Positions 23,201 to 35,353 of a stretch of DNA of 64,000 nt are shown here, one piece after another; within the stretch, counting starts at the first letter, position 1; the number at the start of each line of letters is the position of its first letter. A program made the translations under genes and the position numbers. Source of the stretch: Ananas comosus (lineage: Eukaryota; Streptophyta; Magnoliopsida; Poales; Bromeliaceae); contig NC_033638.1 of NCBI RefSeq assembly GCF_001540865.1, positions 3,262,342-3,326,341 of the forward strand, read 5' to 3'. The notes beneath the pieces were generated by a model that saw only the letters and a program-made list of their open reading frames with translations, was not told the origin of the DNA and did not search any database.

Positions 23201-23471
23201 ATTGTATTTGGAAGCTAAAAAGAATTAAAGATGTAATATGTAAATGTATATGAGTTGAATGCTTGTAATAGCATAATGGTTATGTTTTTTATACCTTCCT
23301 TATGCAATCTTTGTTGTATGCTGTTCCTGGTTGGAACTTCGCGCATTGTATGATTGTGACGCTTTGGACGTACAGGGGAGACTCTGTCCGCGGTACAGGA
23401 AAAACCCTGTCCGTTCGGCGGTCTGTTGGCGTGCCCGAATCCGACCAAATAGGCGGGCTCGGGGCATGATA
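20254..23471 (+). repeat. 5' LTR of gypsy element C
   Basis: 3218 bp, from TGTAATATACTG to GGGGCATGATA (final CA changed to TA). It carries a cluster of GTACCGGTAC-type palindromes at 20460-20700, a TTATAAAG TATA-like box near 20775 followed by a CT-rich stretch, and a ~60-bp tandem repeat at 22255-22500 whose units contain 'gcatgttcctctcc'. Apparent small frames over the LTR have no recognisable domain. Confidence 0.85.
22255..22505 (+). repeat. Minisatellite inside LTR of element C
   Basis: Four to five degenerate copies of a ~50-65 bp unit, with the shared core 'tgtggcatgttcctctcc(c/a)accgg' preceded by 'tggccgcgggtgca'. Confidence 0.8.
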
Positions 23472-23478
23472 GATAAGA

Positions 23479-23490
23479 TGGCATCAGAGC
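23479..23490 (+). promoter_or_regulatory. tRNA-Met primer binding site of element C
   Basis: TGGCATCAGAGC, one base from the TGGTATCAGAGC complement of initiator tRNA-Met, seven bases after the LTR end. Confidence 0.85.
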
Positions 23491-23842
23491 ATAAAAAGAA
23501 CATAAAAGAGAATAATAGAAATGGTTTAATTGGACCTAGGAGGCCCTAGGATAGTAAACCATAGGAGATTAAGGCTCGTGAGAGACGAGGACTTATTGGC
23601 TTATGGTGAAAGATGAACCGATTGGGTCAAGTTAGTAAACCTCTAAAACGGATGTTAGAGGTAGATTCAAGGTGCGGTTTATTCTCAACCGAGGGAGTTC
23701 GTGTTGGACGCGCACAACATGAAACCGAGAGATGAGAGTAGGCTCCCTTGCGTGACTTTCGCCCGATTTGGGTCGATGTTATGTGTTTTGTACTTGACCT
23801 AGAGGGCCGAGGATTAATCGAGTTGTCGTGTTTCAGGAAACG

Positions 23843-24966
23843 ATGGCACCGCGTAGGCGATCTTCTGCTAGATCGACGCGGGATGGGACAAGTGGTGTCC
23901 CTGAGCAGTCCGGAGCAAGTGGAGACTCGGAGCTCCACGAGCAGTTGGGAATACTTGTGGGCGTAGTACAGCGTCAGCAAGAAGCTGCCATACGCCAGGA
24001 AGAGCGGGTCAAGAGACTCCAAGAGACTGTGGAGCAGCTGGTGGCTGTACCGATTGCGGCTTATCGAGGACGACCGGAAGTTGCGGCGGAGATCTCTCCG
24101 TCGGGGTCGGGCGATCCGACTCCCGAAAATGCATTGGTGGAGGCGGAGAGGGAGCGAGTTTTGGCGGCCCTCATTACCTTCAAGAAGTTTGATCCGCCTA
24201 CCTTTGATCGAGAGAATGTCAATCCGTGAATCGTGGAGATGTGGATTGACTCCGTGGAAACGCTCTTTGAGGATTTGTGTACCTTGGAGCGGGATAAGAT
24301 GCACCTAGCCGTGCATTGTTTAAAACAATCGGCGAAGGTGTGGTGGAAAGTCATTATGCGGAGCCGATCATCTAGTCTCCCTCCTATGGATTGGGATGAG
24401 TTTCGGGGATTAGTATTTTCGGCTTACTTCCCCGACGTTGAAAAGAAAAAGCTTCAGGACAGGTTAAGAAAGCTGCGACAGGGAGACCGCTCTATGAGGG
24501 AATACGAACGGGAATTCTCTCGCATCGTGAATTGTGTCCCAGATGTGGTACGGGATGATAAGGATATGACTGATTGGTTTGAGCATGGACTTCGACCAGA
24601 TATTTACGAGAAGGTGCATATCTTCAAGCTCACGACCTTCGCGGAGGTGTTGGACTGAGCGTTGTGGGCGGAGCACGGCCAGGCTTTCATGCGTGAAGAG
24701 AGCAAATCTCATGAGTGTGAGCTGGGAGGAGTGAGGCCGCAATTGAGCGGTTCGGGTGGACAGTCAAGTTCCAGGCGCCACTCGAAGTCGTCCTCTACTC
24801 GATCCTCCCCAGGTTGTGTGATTTGTGGCGGTTCCCACCAGGCGCGGCGGTGTGCGCTGCGTGATGGAAAATGTATCCGTTGTGGGCAGCTAGGCCATAT
24901 GTGGGATGAGTGTCCGCAAGGTGATAGTCGGGCTTTGACGCTGGCGACGGCCTTTTCCTCTCCGGG
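23843..24966 (+). pseudogene. Gag of gypsy element C with two internal stops
   Basis: ATG at 23843 (MAPRRRSSARS). A glutamine-rich coiled region with VQRQQEAAIRQEERVKRLQE is followed by the gypsy gag core (FDPPTFDRENVNP, KKLQDRLRKLRQGDRSMREYEREFSRI) and zinc-knuckle cysteines CVICGGSHQARRC and CIRCGQLGHMWDEC. In-frame TGA codons interrupt it at 24227 (after NP, where related gags have tryptophan) and at 24656. Both fit C-to-T or G-to-A decay of methylated DNA. The frame ends at 24966, where a family-B LTR begins, and resumes weakly at 30797. Confidence 0.88.
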
Positions 24967-25858
24967 TGTCACGCCCCGTGCCCCACCTATTTGGTCGGGT
25001 TCAGGTACGCCGACAGACCGCCGAACGGACAGAGTTTTCCCTATACGTCCTAGGCGTCGCAATCAATACAATACAAAGGTTCCAACCAGGAACACATTTC
25101 AATAAAGATTGCATAAGGAAGTATCAAACACATAAACTACATGCTATTATAAGCATTCATTCTCAAAGTCCACATACAACAATTTGTTTACATTGAACTT
25201 CGAAAATACAATCGAGTTATTATATCATTTATTTACAAGTTTGATACATTTGTTCTTTTCATTTTCCTCTACCCCTAGTCTATGCTGACTTGGGGTACCG
25301 CTATCTCTGGTCTCTGGGGTAGGGCGTTATCTATGGAGCTACGCCTTTGCCTCGCGTCGCCGCGCCGCTCACATGCGAACCTGTAGCCCCCAAAACCACA
25401 TGGTGGTGAGAACTATAAAAATATAGTTCTCAGTAGGTACGGCCACCCAAGAGAAAAGCTCAACCAATAGGTCCAAGGAGCACTGCAACATGTTAGTTCA
25501 ACAATATACAACAGATATATATATATATTCAATATTGAAATACATGTCATGTCTCACAATATGCAGTATGAACATCATGCAATTCTATACAACCAACTAG
25601 TAGATCCATTGATTCTACTCTCAACTTTGCTATCTTTAGCTCAAGTCATCCAGCCTCTAAGGTTCTGCTACCTTAGTTTACAATTCGAGTTCCACTCGCT
25701 CATAAGGTCACGATTACCTTGTCTCTTGCCTTTATCATTAGCTTATAAGGTTTCCACTATCTTGTCCAAGCTATCCACCCGACTCGGTCTTGAGTCAACT
25801 ATGCGCCGATAGTCCGTGCAAAGGCTACACTTCAGTTTGGCTACCGTTACAGCCTACC

Positions 25859-28599
25859 TGTAGCACACTGAACCTGTGCAAATTGCGAGGTTCGAGTGAT
25901 TGGATGTGTTCCGAGCTATTCCACACTTGGTGGAGGTTCGTAGAATGTTTTCTGACCTAGAAAGTTCGAAAATCTAAGTTCTGGTCGAGTCCTGAGAGTT
26001 TTTACTCTCGGGGACCGGTCCCTGGTTGGGAGAGACCGGTCCCCCCCCGGAACAGTATTGCGGCAGCCTTGAGGCAACCGGTCCCTGGCGAATGAGACCG
26101 GTCCCCGAGCGCGTCCAAGCGGGGAGAGACCGGTTCCTGAACGTTGGATTTTCGGGGCAGGCCGAGAGACCGGTCCCATGTCGGGGACACCGGTCCCTCA
26201 ATCCGAAAACTGCCCAGTCCGGGCTGATGCAATATTGGAAATTTGAGGGTCTTTTTGGATTTTGTTACATTTGATGGCTTATATGGCCATTTCACCCTCT
26301 CCCTTTTCTCATTTCTCATTTTCTCATTCTCCCAACACCCTAGATAGAGAAGGNGGATTTTGTTACTTTAGATGGCCTAAATAGCCATTCCACCCTCTCC
26401 CTTCCTCATTTCTCTTCTCTCAACCCTCCCCACACCTTTGTTAGAGAGAGAAGAAGAAGGAGAAGAAGAAGGAGAAGTTGGAGAGCAAGCTTGAGGGAGC
26501 TTTGGAGCATCTTCCTCTTTCCCATTTCTCACTCTTGGAGGCTTGGAGCTTGGACTTGGAGCCTTGTGGTGGATTAATCTTCAACCTTTAAGCATTTTGA
26601 GCTTGGTTTAGATCTCCTCTTGAGGTTAGTTGCTTAGTTCTCCCCTCTAGACCTATTTTTGGTAGATTTTGGGAGATGAAACCCTAGATTTGAATTTTAG
26701 GGTTGATTTTGGGGCTTTTTGATTTACGGCTTTTGGAGCTCAATCTATTGGATTAGAACCTTCCTCTAAATTATATTGGAAGGGTTCTAGCTTTCTTTTG
26801 AAGCTTGAGAAGAGATTTTACTCTATAGGTGAGATTTTGGCCCTTTTGCTTGGTAGGTTAATGTTTGAGCTAGTAGTTGTTCGTTTACTTCTTGTAGCTC
26901 ACTTTTTGATACTTCTAGGGTGCTAGAAGACTTGTGGACAATTTCGTCCGAGCTTACGAAGGATTCCGAGGCAGTTCGGTGGATTTGACCTAGCTACACA
27001 TTGAGAAAATCTCATTTGTGATAAATTGAGTATCGTTAAATGAAAAGGCATGCATAATCATGTTAGATGTATTATTTATGAATTTTAGAATGCTTAAAAT
27101 GGCTATGTTACATACATTGTATTTTCGGACCTCTATGAAGTAGAGAACTTACATGTGAGGCGTATGTGTGCATTAGCATTCTTATGAGAGATTTGGGTTC
27201 ATGTTTACCTTGTAGAAATGACATATGTAAAGTGCCTATGGACTTAGACCTCAATTGGATATTGAAACTATTATAATGCCATAAAGCGACATTGGACTAA
27301 TGTGACTTGTGAATTAGTGAGCTAATTGAGCTCGGGTTAAATGAGAACCTAGTATTAATGTCATGAATGGAACATAGAATATGTAATGTGCTTAATTTAT
27401 AACAAGCTTAAATGTCATAAAGAGGCACTAAGCATAGTGAGTGTTGGAATATCACCATGTGACAATGCACTAGATCTTTGGGATACTAGTAGCTTTGACC
27501 ATGTTAGAGACATGATGATTGGACACTTGGGACATTGACTACGCTTGTTTGCCATTTGTGCTCATTCGCACATGCTTGTGAGGGTCGCTCCCTACAAGCC
27601 GGCACTCCGGAGTTGGCCTACGCGACTTATGTTCGCTCGTGCGGTATCGAAAAACCTACGGGGTCGGGAGGGATAGACTCATTCCTAGAGTGGGAATGCT
27701 GGAGCTACCATCGACACTTAGGTGGCATAAGATGGACTGCACTATGTAGGTCCTAGAACATGCTGGAAACAATGACATTCAATTGGGAGATGACAATCAC
27801 TACTAGATAGGATTAGTAGTTGGATTACTAAGACATGCTTATAGCATAGTGTTGGGACATGTAGTATACTTAATAGTTTACTTATTGCATCATAGTATAC
27901 TTGGTTGCCATGAAAGAGCATAATCATCATATATTGTTAGAACAAATCATGTTAACTACTTGCTTGCCACGTTGGGACACAGTAGACATGCATGGGGTAT
28001 ACCACATCTTGATAGAATATATGTTCAATATATTGACATCTTATGGTTTTTGGCATAGTAATTTAGCAAACAATACTTGCTCTTATATTTACTGTTTATT
28101 ATCGTACTTACCCTTTTCTTTTGGGGCCTAGTGGTGCATTGAGTTGAGGTCAGTAATTGCCCACTGGGAACTATAAATTATAGTTCTCACGCCCTCTGTT
28201 TTATGTTTTATTTCAGAGCCTTCCACGCCGGGAGAGGCTAGGGACCGTGGGAAGGGTATCGCCTCAAGCTAGCTTGGCTTCGAGGGACGCGTTGATAGGT
28301 GGTCTACCTCTCGTCGTTTTCTTTTTGGAGAGGTTGAGAGCTGTACCAGTGTTATAAAGACCACCCATTTTGTGTACTTTTGAGATGATTTTTGTATAAC
28401 TTTATGTTTCCTCTTTATTATTTAGTTTGTTTCAACTTCTCTTATCATAGACTATAGATGTGTACTTGCTCTGATATCTCCAGTTGTAGATCATCTCTTG
28501 CTTTATTTTCACTGTTGTTGTAGACGCCTTATATGTGTAGACATATGGCGGGTCTGGGTACGCTACCGGAAGGGCCTCTGCCGGTCCCGGGGCATGACA
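25859..28599 (+). mobile_element. Solo LTR, gypsy family A, nested in family-B LTR
   Basis: 2741 bp from TGTAGCACACTGAACC to GGGGCATGACA, flanked by perfect CTACC (25854-25858 and 28600-28604). It is the opposite orientation to the copy at 6062-8711. ACCGGT palindromes occur at 26010-26195, followed by TTATATGG near 26278. A segment of about 90-100 bp including this box is present twice (about 26260-26345 and 26355-26440), with an N at 26354. The part at 27535-27700 matches 6900-7100 of the other copy in reverse complement. Confidence 0.93.
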
Positions 28600-28612
28600 C
28601 TACCGCACCTCT

Positions 28613-29030
28613 TGACTTAGCCATCTGGCGGCGAACGCGTCGTCCTTACCCAGCAATGACTCAAGTCATAACTTAGCCATCTGGCGGCGAACTCATCGCA
28701 TCTCACCCAATAATGGTTCAGGTCACGACTCAACCATCTGGTGGCGCACGCATCGCCCTTACCCAGCAATGGTTCAAGTCAATCTAGGCGGCATCATCCA
28801 ACAAGCTACCGCCCCCTGTGACTTAGCCCCATAGCGGCGAACAGGCTGAACAGGCTCAAGTCACCAGGCGGTCTGATCCACAAACCAGTTTAACCATCTG
28901 GCGGCGAAATCGTCGCACACGCCGAACAATGGTTCAAGCCTCCGGGCGGTGATCTCTGCGCATTCACCCCCAATCCTCCATTTGTATCAATCTCGGCGGC
29001 GAAATCGTCGCACACACCCTAGCCTTGATA
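28613..29030. repeat. Minisatellite in family-B LTR
   Basis: Degenerate ~65-bp units sharing 'cttagccatctggcggcgaac' and 'cccagcaatg(g/a)(t/c)tcaagtc', at least four copies, then partial units with 'ggcggcgaaatcgtcgcac'. GC-rich compared with its surroundings. Confidence 0.85.
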
Positions 29031-30796
29031 CCAAGGTCATCACAAGTTCTGAGATTCCGGAATCCACTTCCACAGGTCAGGGGTCTGTCCTCAACCCTAT
29101 TCTGTCGATCTATCTAGGTCCAATGTCCTCTCCATCCTAGGTCCAACTGACTCTAGGTTCAATATCTCTTTCATGTCCGACCTATGTTTATTAACACTAG
29201 GTTCCATGTCATTCATGTTCAACCTATGTTCACGACACTAGGTTGGATGCAACTCACCTAGATCTATTTGACTCTAGGTTCATTCACAACCTATGTTCTT
29301 TAACAGTAGATTAGATGCCACTCGATCTATTCGACATCCTAGTTGTCCAATCGAGCATTTCACATTATAATTTTTTGTTGTCGAGTTCTCTACTTACTTT
29401 AGAGTTATCGATCCCATTCTCATGCATATCCTCACAATGCTAATCATGCATTCATGATAATTATATCTCAAGCATTTGGCTTATCTTTTACACTATGTTA
29501 TCAACATGCATTCTTTTAGTATTTACTACATGCATCATCTAGCATTTACATGCATCAACATAAAATCACATTTTTCTTAGACATACAGGTGACCTAGTCG
29601 CTTCGGTAAGCACAACCCACCTCGATTCGCTATCCGATTGCTTGTAGTCACTTGCAATCGGCCTACCGCGGCACTCGGCAGCCTCCCGCGGCACTCGGCA
29701 CCCGGTTTGGCCCGATCTTGCCAACGCTCAACAACCATGCACCGCCTTGTAGTTTCGGGAATTAAGGGTCTTCGTTTTGTTATTACGGTGCTCAAGATCC
29801 GTTTTCATGATTTATGGAAGTCGCCTCGGCCCTCCAGGCGGAAACAAAGTCGAAAACACCTTTTTTAGCTATATCTCCTCGTAGGTTCGTCGGATCGCCG
29901 AACCGCCTTTGCAAACGCGTCAGAAAACCTAGCAATTAGGTTAAAGAGGGTCAATTGAGATCAAGCCCAACTATTTACAAAAAATCTCTTTTTGGATGCC
30001 CTAGATGATCACTATTGCAAATACTCCAAATCGATCTTCGATTCATGCAATAAACATCTATCTAGCATCAATGGGTTCTACCAAATCCATTCTTAGAGTA
30101 TTTAAACCAAACCCTAAGAAATCACCATTGTTGCTTCAAGAAGCTTACCTCTCAAGCTTGCTCCAAGCACAAGAAAAAGAAGATGAAGATGGCTCTCCTC
30201 CTCCTTGCCTTCTTCGCCTTCCTTCCCTCCTCCTTGCTTCCTCTTTGAAGAGAGAGAGGGAGAGCTATTCTAGAGAGAGAGAGTGTGTGTGTGTGTTGGA
30301 GTTGGGGGAGGAATGAGAGAAGAGAGAGAGGAAACCCTCTCTTAACCACTCATATGTCCAAATTACATAAAACCGCCTCCACTTCTTGCCTCGTGCACAG
30401 CCCTGCACTGGGCAGATTTCGGGTACGGGGACCGGTCTCCCTACTGAGGGACCGGTCCCCGAGAGCAAGTCCTGCAGGCAGAGGGCTCTGCCCACTTCCA
30501 CGGGTACGGGGACCGGTCCTCCGGCTGAGGAACCGGTCCCCGAGAGAAGAATTCCTGCGCAGACTCTAGTTTGCCATTTCCCACGTTTACAGGGACCGGT
30601 CCTCGAGCTGAGGGACCGGTTCCCGAGAGCAGAAATTCTGCAGTTGCAGAATCTCTCCAGCTTGCTCTCGGACGCCTTCCTCAATGCACTTTTGACCTCT
30701 TTGATGCTTTCGCCCTTTCCGAAGCATACCCAACCAATAATAGGTCGATTTCGAGCGAGGTTCAACTCTCGTACTTCGAGAACTCACTTCCTTACA

Positions 30797-32337
30797 CCAG
30801 GACAGCCTGCGGGTATGCCACCTGCGGCACGGTCGGGAGAGCGAGCGATGGTGGTGATGCAACCAAGGGGTTCGCGCGGGCGCCAAGTGGCCATGGACAC
30901 GCGACCCAGGTTAAGGAACCTGCTGCTGACGACGTCGTGGCAGGTATGATAATATTAATGCAATCATGTGTTTCTGCATGATGTAAAATTGGTGCATTGC
31001 ATGCGTTGAGCATATGGTCATTTACTACTATTTGTACCTTAATATAGTAGGGACCAAGTGGACGGGTAAGTATAGATACCCGGGCATGCTCATGTTATGA
31101 GAGCGTAGCATCTGCCGGTGCAGGTAGAGAGCTAGATGGCACTAGCGAGTTGCTAGTGATGGTCTAATGATAAGATTTGTGGTAGAGATAGAAATGGTGG
31201 ATCGACTCGCAAGGCAATGTGTTTAGCTGGTTGCAAGAATTGAGTCATGGCACTGGTGGACACTCGAGTAGTCCGAGTGTTCCAGATGTTGTTCTGGTAG
31301 ATCGAACAGTGAAAGTGAATCACTGTTGACGGAGTGGTATGTTGGTAGCCAAGTGCAGGCACGTGGGCCTAGTAGTACCTCGATTTGAGGTAGGATAATG
31401 TGGAAGGGTATAGAAAGCGTGCGACTCCCGAGTATAGTTACTCGTGGAGTGCGGATTTAGTTCAGCCGAGTAAGTGTGTGGCAGTAGCACCTGAGCATTG
31501 CTAGGTGTGAAGCGTGCCATGGATCACTCGTAGGGCTGGTGGCTCGCACTAGATGCATAGGAGCCGGTAGTGGTACGTGTGCTCGATAGAGCGTGTCAGG
31601 TGATTGATAGTATACTAAGAGTGCGGTTGTGACCCAACCCGAGGATTTGTAACGGTTTGGGGTCTTGATTGCTCATGGTTGGAGTGTGTGCGAATTCCCA
31701 AATGAGAATTTCACTCCAATGATGATTGCGCCTGCGCTTGCGAGCGAGTGACGCTATGTATGTTGAGACAGGTTTAGGCTGTAGGCCTACGTAGGATGGG
31801 TGGCCTTTGGTCCACCTGTGAAAATCGAGGAAAGCGATTGGGCGGATAGCCTTAACGAGGAGTTTGACTTGAGTTCACGAACGAAGCGTTTGTGTGAGCT
31901 TGTTGCGGAGGCAAATTGATGTTGGTCGTGGCGTATGGAAGAGAAAGCAAAGTGTTCTCTAGGAGACACTTGGATTATGGATGGCCACGCGGAGTTTGGA
32001 GACTGATACTCTCTCGAGGATTGGAATTGAGATATGCTGAAGTAGGCCATCTCGCAGTAAAGTACAAGTCCATGTGGTATTGGAGCATGTAGAGTTGTCG
32101 AGTTTCGACTTGCACTGCCACCGAAGATGACGGAGACCGTAATGCACCTTATGTGTTGCGCCTTGCAAACGTGTATGCGTTTGATTTCGTATCCTCCGTA
32201 GCGGGCCTTTGAATCGTTCTGAGGAACGTGGAGCCACTCCAGAGTGGGAAGTGCCTTGGTACCCTCAATTACTCGAGAGGTCGAGTTGAGGTGTGGTTTG
32301 AGTTTCGCGGACGAAACTCTTTTTAAGGGGTGGAGAA
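30797..32337 (+). pseudogene. Remnant 3' gag and internal region of element C, with purine tract
   Basis: Just after the LTR the frame gives a gag-like tail, and 30900-30960 resembles the segment before the protease (QVKEPAADDVVAGMIIL), out of frame with what precedes. Beyond 30980 I find no protease, reverse transcriptase or integrase motif, only stop-rich DNA. Near the end 'gcggacgaaactctttttaa' followed by AGGGGTGGAGAA is the typical end of gypsy pol plus the polypurine tract, directly before the 3' LTR at 32338. Confidence 0.7.
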
Positions 32338-32655
32338 TGTAATATACTGAAACTTCGGTAGAGTGTATCGAAGTTTAGTCAAATTGACCAAAGTGTGCAA
32401 GAGAAATAGTTGGACAAAGTCCGTCTGACATTCCAACAATGTCGGAGGAGTTAGAGTTGAGTTTCAAGTGAGTTAGAAGGGTTTTAGCTTTGCTCGGCGC
32501 GAATTGGAAGCGAAACAATGCAAAACTTCAGTCTGGAGCATTGTTAACCAGTAAAGCATCGGAATAGTACCGATACCAGGCAGGCACCCAAGAGTAGCAG
32601 CTCTCGGGTTTGCCTCTGTCAAGCTGCTTAACCGATAAAGCATTGGGGGCGTACC

Positions 32656-35287
32656 TGTCACGCCCCGAGACCGATGCCAATTTGGCCCGACCCGAGCACG
32701 TCAAACAGACGCCGAACGGACAGAGTTTCCCCTATCCGCCCAAGGCTCATCACACGTACATTTTCATCAATAGAGAAAAGCACTAGCGGAAACGTACACA
32801 AACGGCTTACTCGAGGGTAAGCAATAGCCATAAGTGAAAGAAAAAGGAAACTAAACATTCACAAGTAATATGATTCATTTTAGATCATATACATTGCATC
32901 CATCTCTTACATTCATCGAATTCTTACATTCATTACATCATTTCGTCATGTCTTTCTTACATCACCTTTTTACCTCAAAATAAACTTTACATTCTTTCCT
33001 TACATCACTAATCATCAAATACAAAAGATGATCATAAGGTAACTTTACTACAAAATGTAACCCAACTTGGTGGCCTCTGACTAAGGCGCGATACCTTTAC
33101 CGCGGTCGCTCGCCGGCTCGCTCGGTCCCGGCTCTGTGGAAATAGTGGGGTGAGAACTACAACAAAGTTCCCAGTGGGTTCGGCCTCAACATCACCGACT
33201 TTCCCACTAGGACTAACTCAGGCATAATAGAAGGAATAGGTAAAGTAGTAACCAACTAATACATGATGCTAATATGCCTGAACGAAAGCAAGAAGTATGC
33301 TCAACATTAATAAATGCAGGTTATGCATGTTCTTTAGTTCTTTGCACTTTACACTTTGTTCTTTGCTCTTTATTCTTTAATCATTAAGGCTAGCCCGGGG
33401 GCTTCGCCACATTAACTTGCTTCACATTAAGTCCATCATCCGCAGAACCAACTAGGGCTAGACGCGTCCTTACGGTTTACTCCAACCCGGATGCAAACTC
33501 GCGAGCGCTCGCCGAGGGGAGCGACCGCCCTCGACGCAGAACTCATATACAAGTATGATCATATCCTTAACTCAAAGGATTATAAGTTCAATTTCTGACT
33601 TTACACTAGCTCTAGTGTTCTTTACATCACTTTATGTTGCAACTCATGCAATCACATCTTTACATTTTCATTACTCTTGCTAACTCTAGCATTCTTGTTC
33701 TTATGCCCACTTTACTTTAACTTTACACTTGTCACTTTCTTCATTCTTTATATCACTTTAGTTCTTTACATCACACTAACTCTAGTGTCATTTCACATTA
33801 GCTTTATCGAATGCCACTCGATCTATGTCATTGTGTCACTCTGTTCTTTGCTCACTTTAGGTGCTCACATTTTCTCTGATACATACATCTAGGGTTTTCG
33901 ACATTCATTTGGTTCTCAACCATCTCATTATGCAAGTTGTGCTCACAATCATGCAATTTTCACATTTCATCATTACTTTACCCTACAATGCATGCAACAA
34001 TATATAGAACATATGCTCAAAGAATGACACATTAGGCATAGAGAACTATTTCAATAGTTTGAGAACACCACCCACCTTGTAGTCTTCTTTAGGTGCTCCG
34101 ACGATTTTCTTGGATTTTTAGATCCTTCGTCTTTTACCTGCGGCAAAACGAAGCCAACTTTAGGCCATTTTGCCATAATTTACATACACTTTTCGTAACT
34201 TAATCGAGCGCAACCAATACGTCGGAAATACCCCCAATTGGTTTTAGAGGTCAATTGCACTTAGAAACCTTCATGAGCAAAGCCCAATTTGGGTGCCCTA
34301 GCTCCAATGTATATCAAACCTAGGGTTTATCTCATTGGGAAGCAAAAATAGCTTCATTATACTCTAAATAATCCATTAGAACCATTCTTAGGCTTTCCAA
34401 AACCCTAGTTGGATTTCACTATTAGAGGTGGCCCAAGCTCACCTATATATCAAAAACTAGGTTTTGATCTCTTTAGAAGCAAAAGAAAGCTTCAAAAACT
34501 ACTAGACATTCCATTAAAAACCATTTCTAGCGTTCATTCAAACCCATTTCTAGGTTTTACTACATTAGGTTCAAGCCTACCTCAAGCTTTCCTTTTTCTT
34601 CAAGTACGCAGACAAGGAAAGAGTTTCTTCACTCTTCTTCTTCTTCTCCATCTTCCTCTTCTTCTCCTTCTTTTCTGCCTTCTTTCTTCTTCTCTTTTTC
34701 TTCTAGAGCAGAGAGAGGGACAGAGAGAGTGTGAGAGCGGTGTGAAATGCCGAGAAATATATCTCATTTACCCAATACTATATCAATGGGTGCCAAAATG
34801 CAAATAACCCCTCAACTTTCACTTTAACACTGCCCGAACTGGGCATTCCGCGCAGGCATAGGAGACCGGTTCGCCCGGAGCAGGGACCGGTTCCCGAACG
34901 TCCACACCTGCGCAGCCAGAAGCTGCTGCGGCAGGTGCAACCGGGTCCCCTTTATGGACGCGCGGCGCTGGCTCTGTGGCACGGTCCCTGCAAGCAGAGG
35001 ACCGCGTTCCAGAGAGCTAATCTCCAGATCTTAGCGATTTTCGGTGCTTACTCAAATCTGCATCACGTTCGGGGACGACCGTCTCTTCCCACCAGGGACC
35101 GTCCCGAGAGCCCTGAAAATCCTGGCAGTTTCGCAGATTTGATTCTTTAACTCGTCAGAAAACCTTCCCAACTCACTTTCAATCAGTCTATAACCTTCGG
35201 ATATTTTCGAAGTGTTCCTATCCTCGCACTTTTGGTCAATTGACATAAAGTTCGACATTTTATTTTTCGAATTTCGGTTATTTAACA
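32656..35287 (-). mobile_element. Solo LTR, gypsy family B
   Basis: 2632 bp from TGTCACGCCCCGAGACC to TTATTTAACA, with GTACC on the left (32651-32655) and GTAAC on the right (35288-35292) as an imperfect duplication. The LTR of element C is continuous across it when compared with 20550-20600. Toward its right end (34860-35130) the ACCGGT motifs are damaged, some reading ACCGTCC. CT-rich leader-like DNA is at 34620-34710. Confidence 0.82.
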
Positions 35288-35353
35288 GTAACGCAGTACC
35301 CGCAGCCACTCGAAACATCAATCTCGGGATTGACAGTTGATAGGGGCATAGCC

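Larger units (their letters stand above)
24967..30796 (-). mobile_element. Solo LTR, gypsy family B, carrying a nested solo LTR
   Basis: Starts TGTCACGCCCCGTGCC at 24967 and ends CACTTCCTTACA at 30796, with CCGGG on the left and CCAGG on the right as a one-mismatch target duplication. The gag of element C continues on both sides. Excluding the family-A LTR inside (25859-28599 plus duplicated bases) it is about 3.08 kb. It has an ACCGGT palindrome cluster at 30425-30620, near its sense 5' end. Orientation is inferred from the similarity of end layout to families A and C. Confidence 0.85.

Noticed and set aside
30005..30949. Overlapping 70-190 aa frames on both strands
   Set aside because: They lie inside a family-B LTR and over the ACCGGT array; peptides such as GDRSP repeats are low-complexity by-products.
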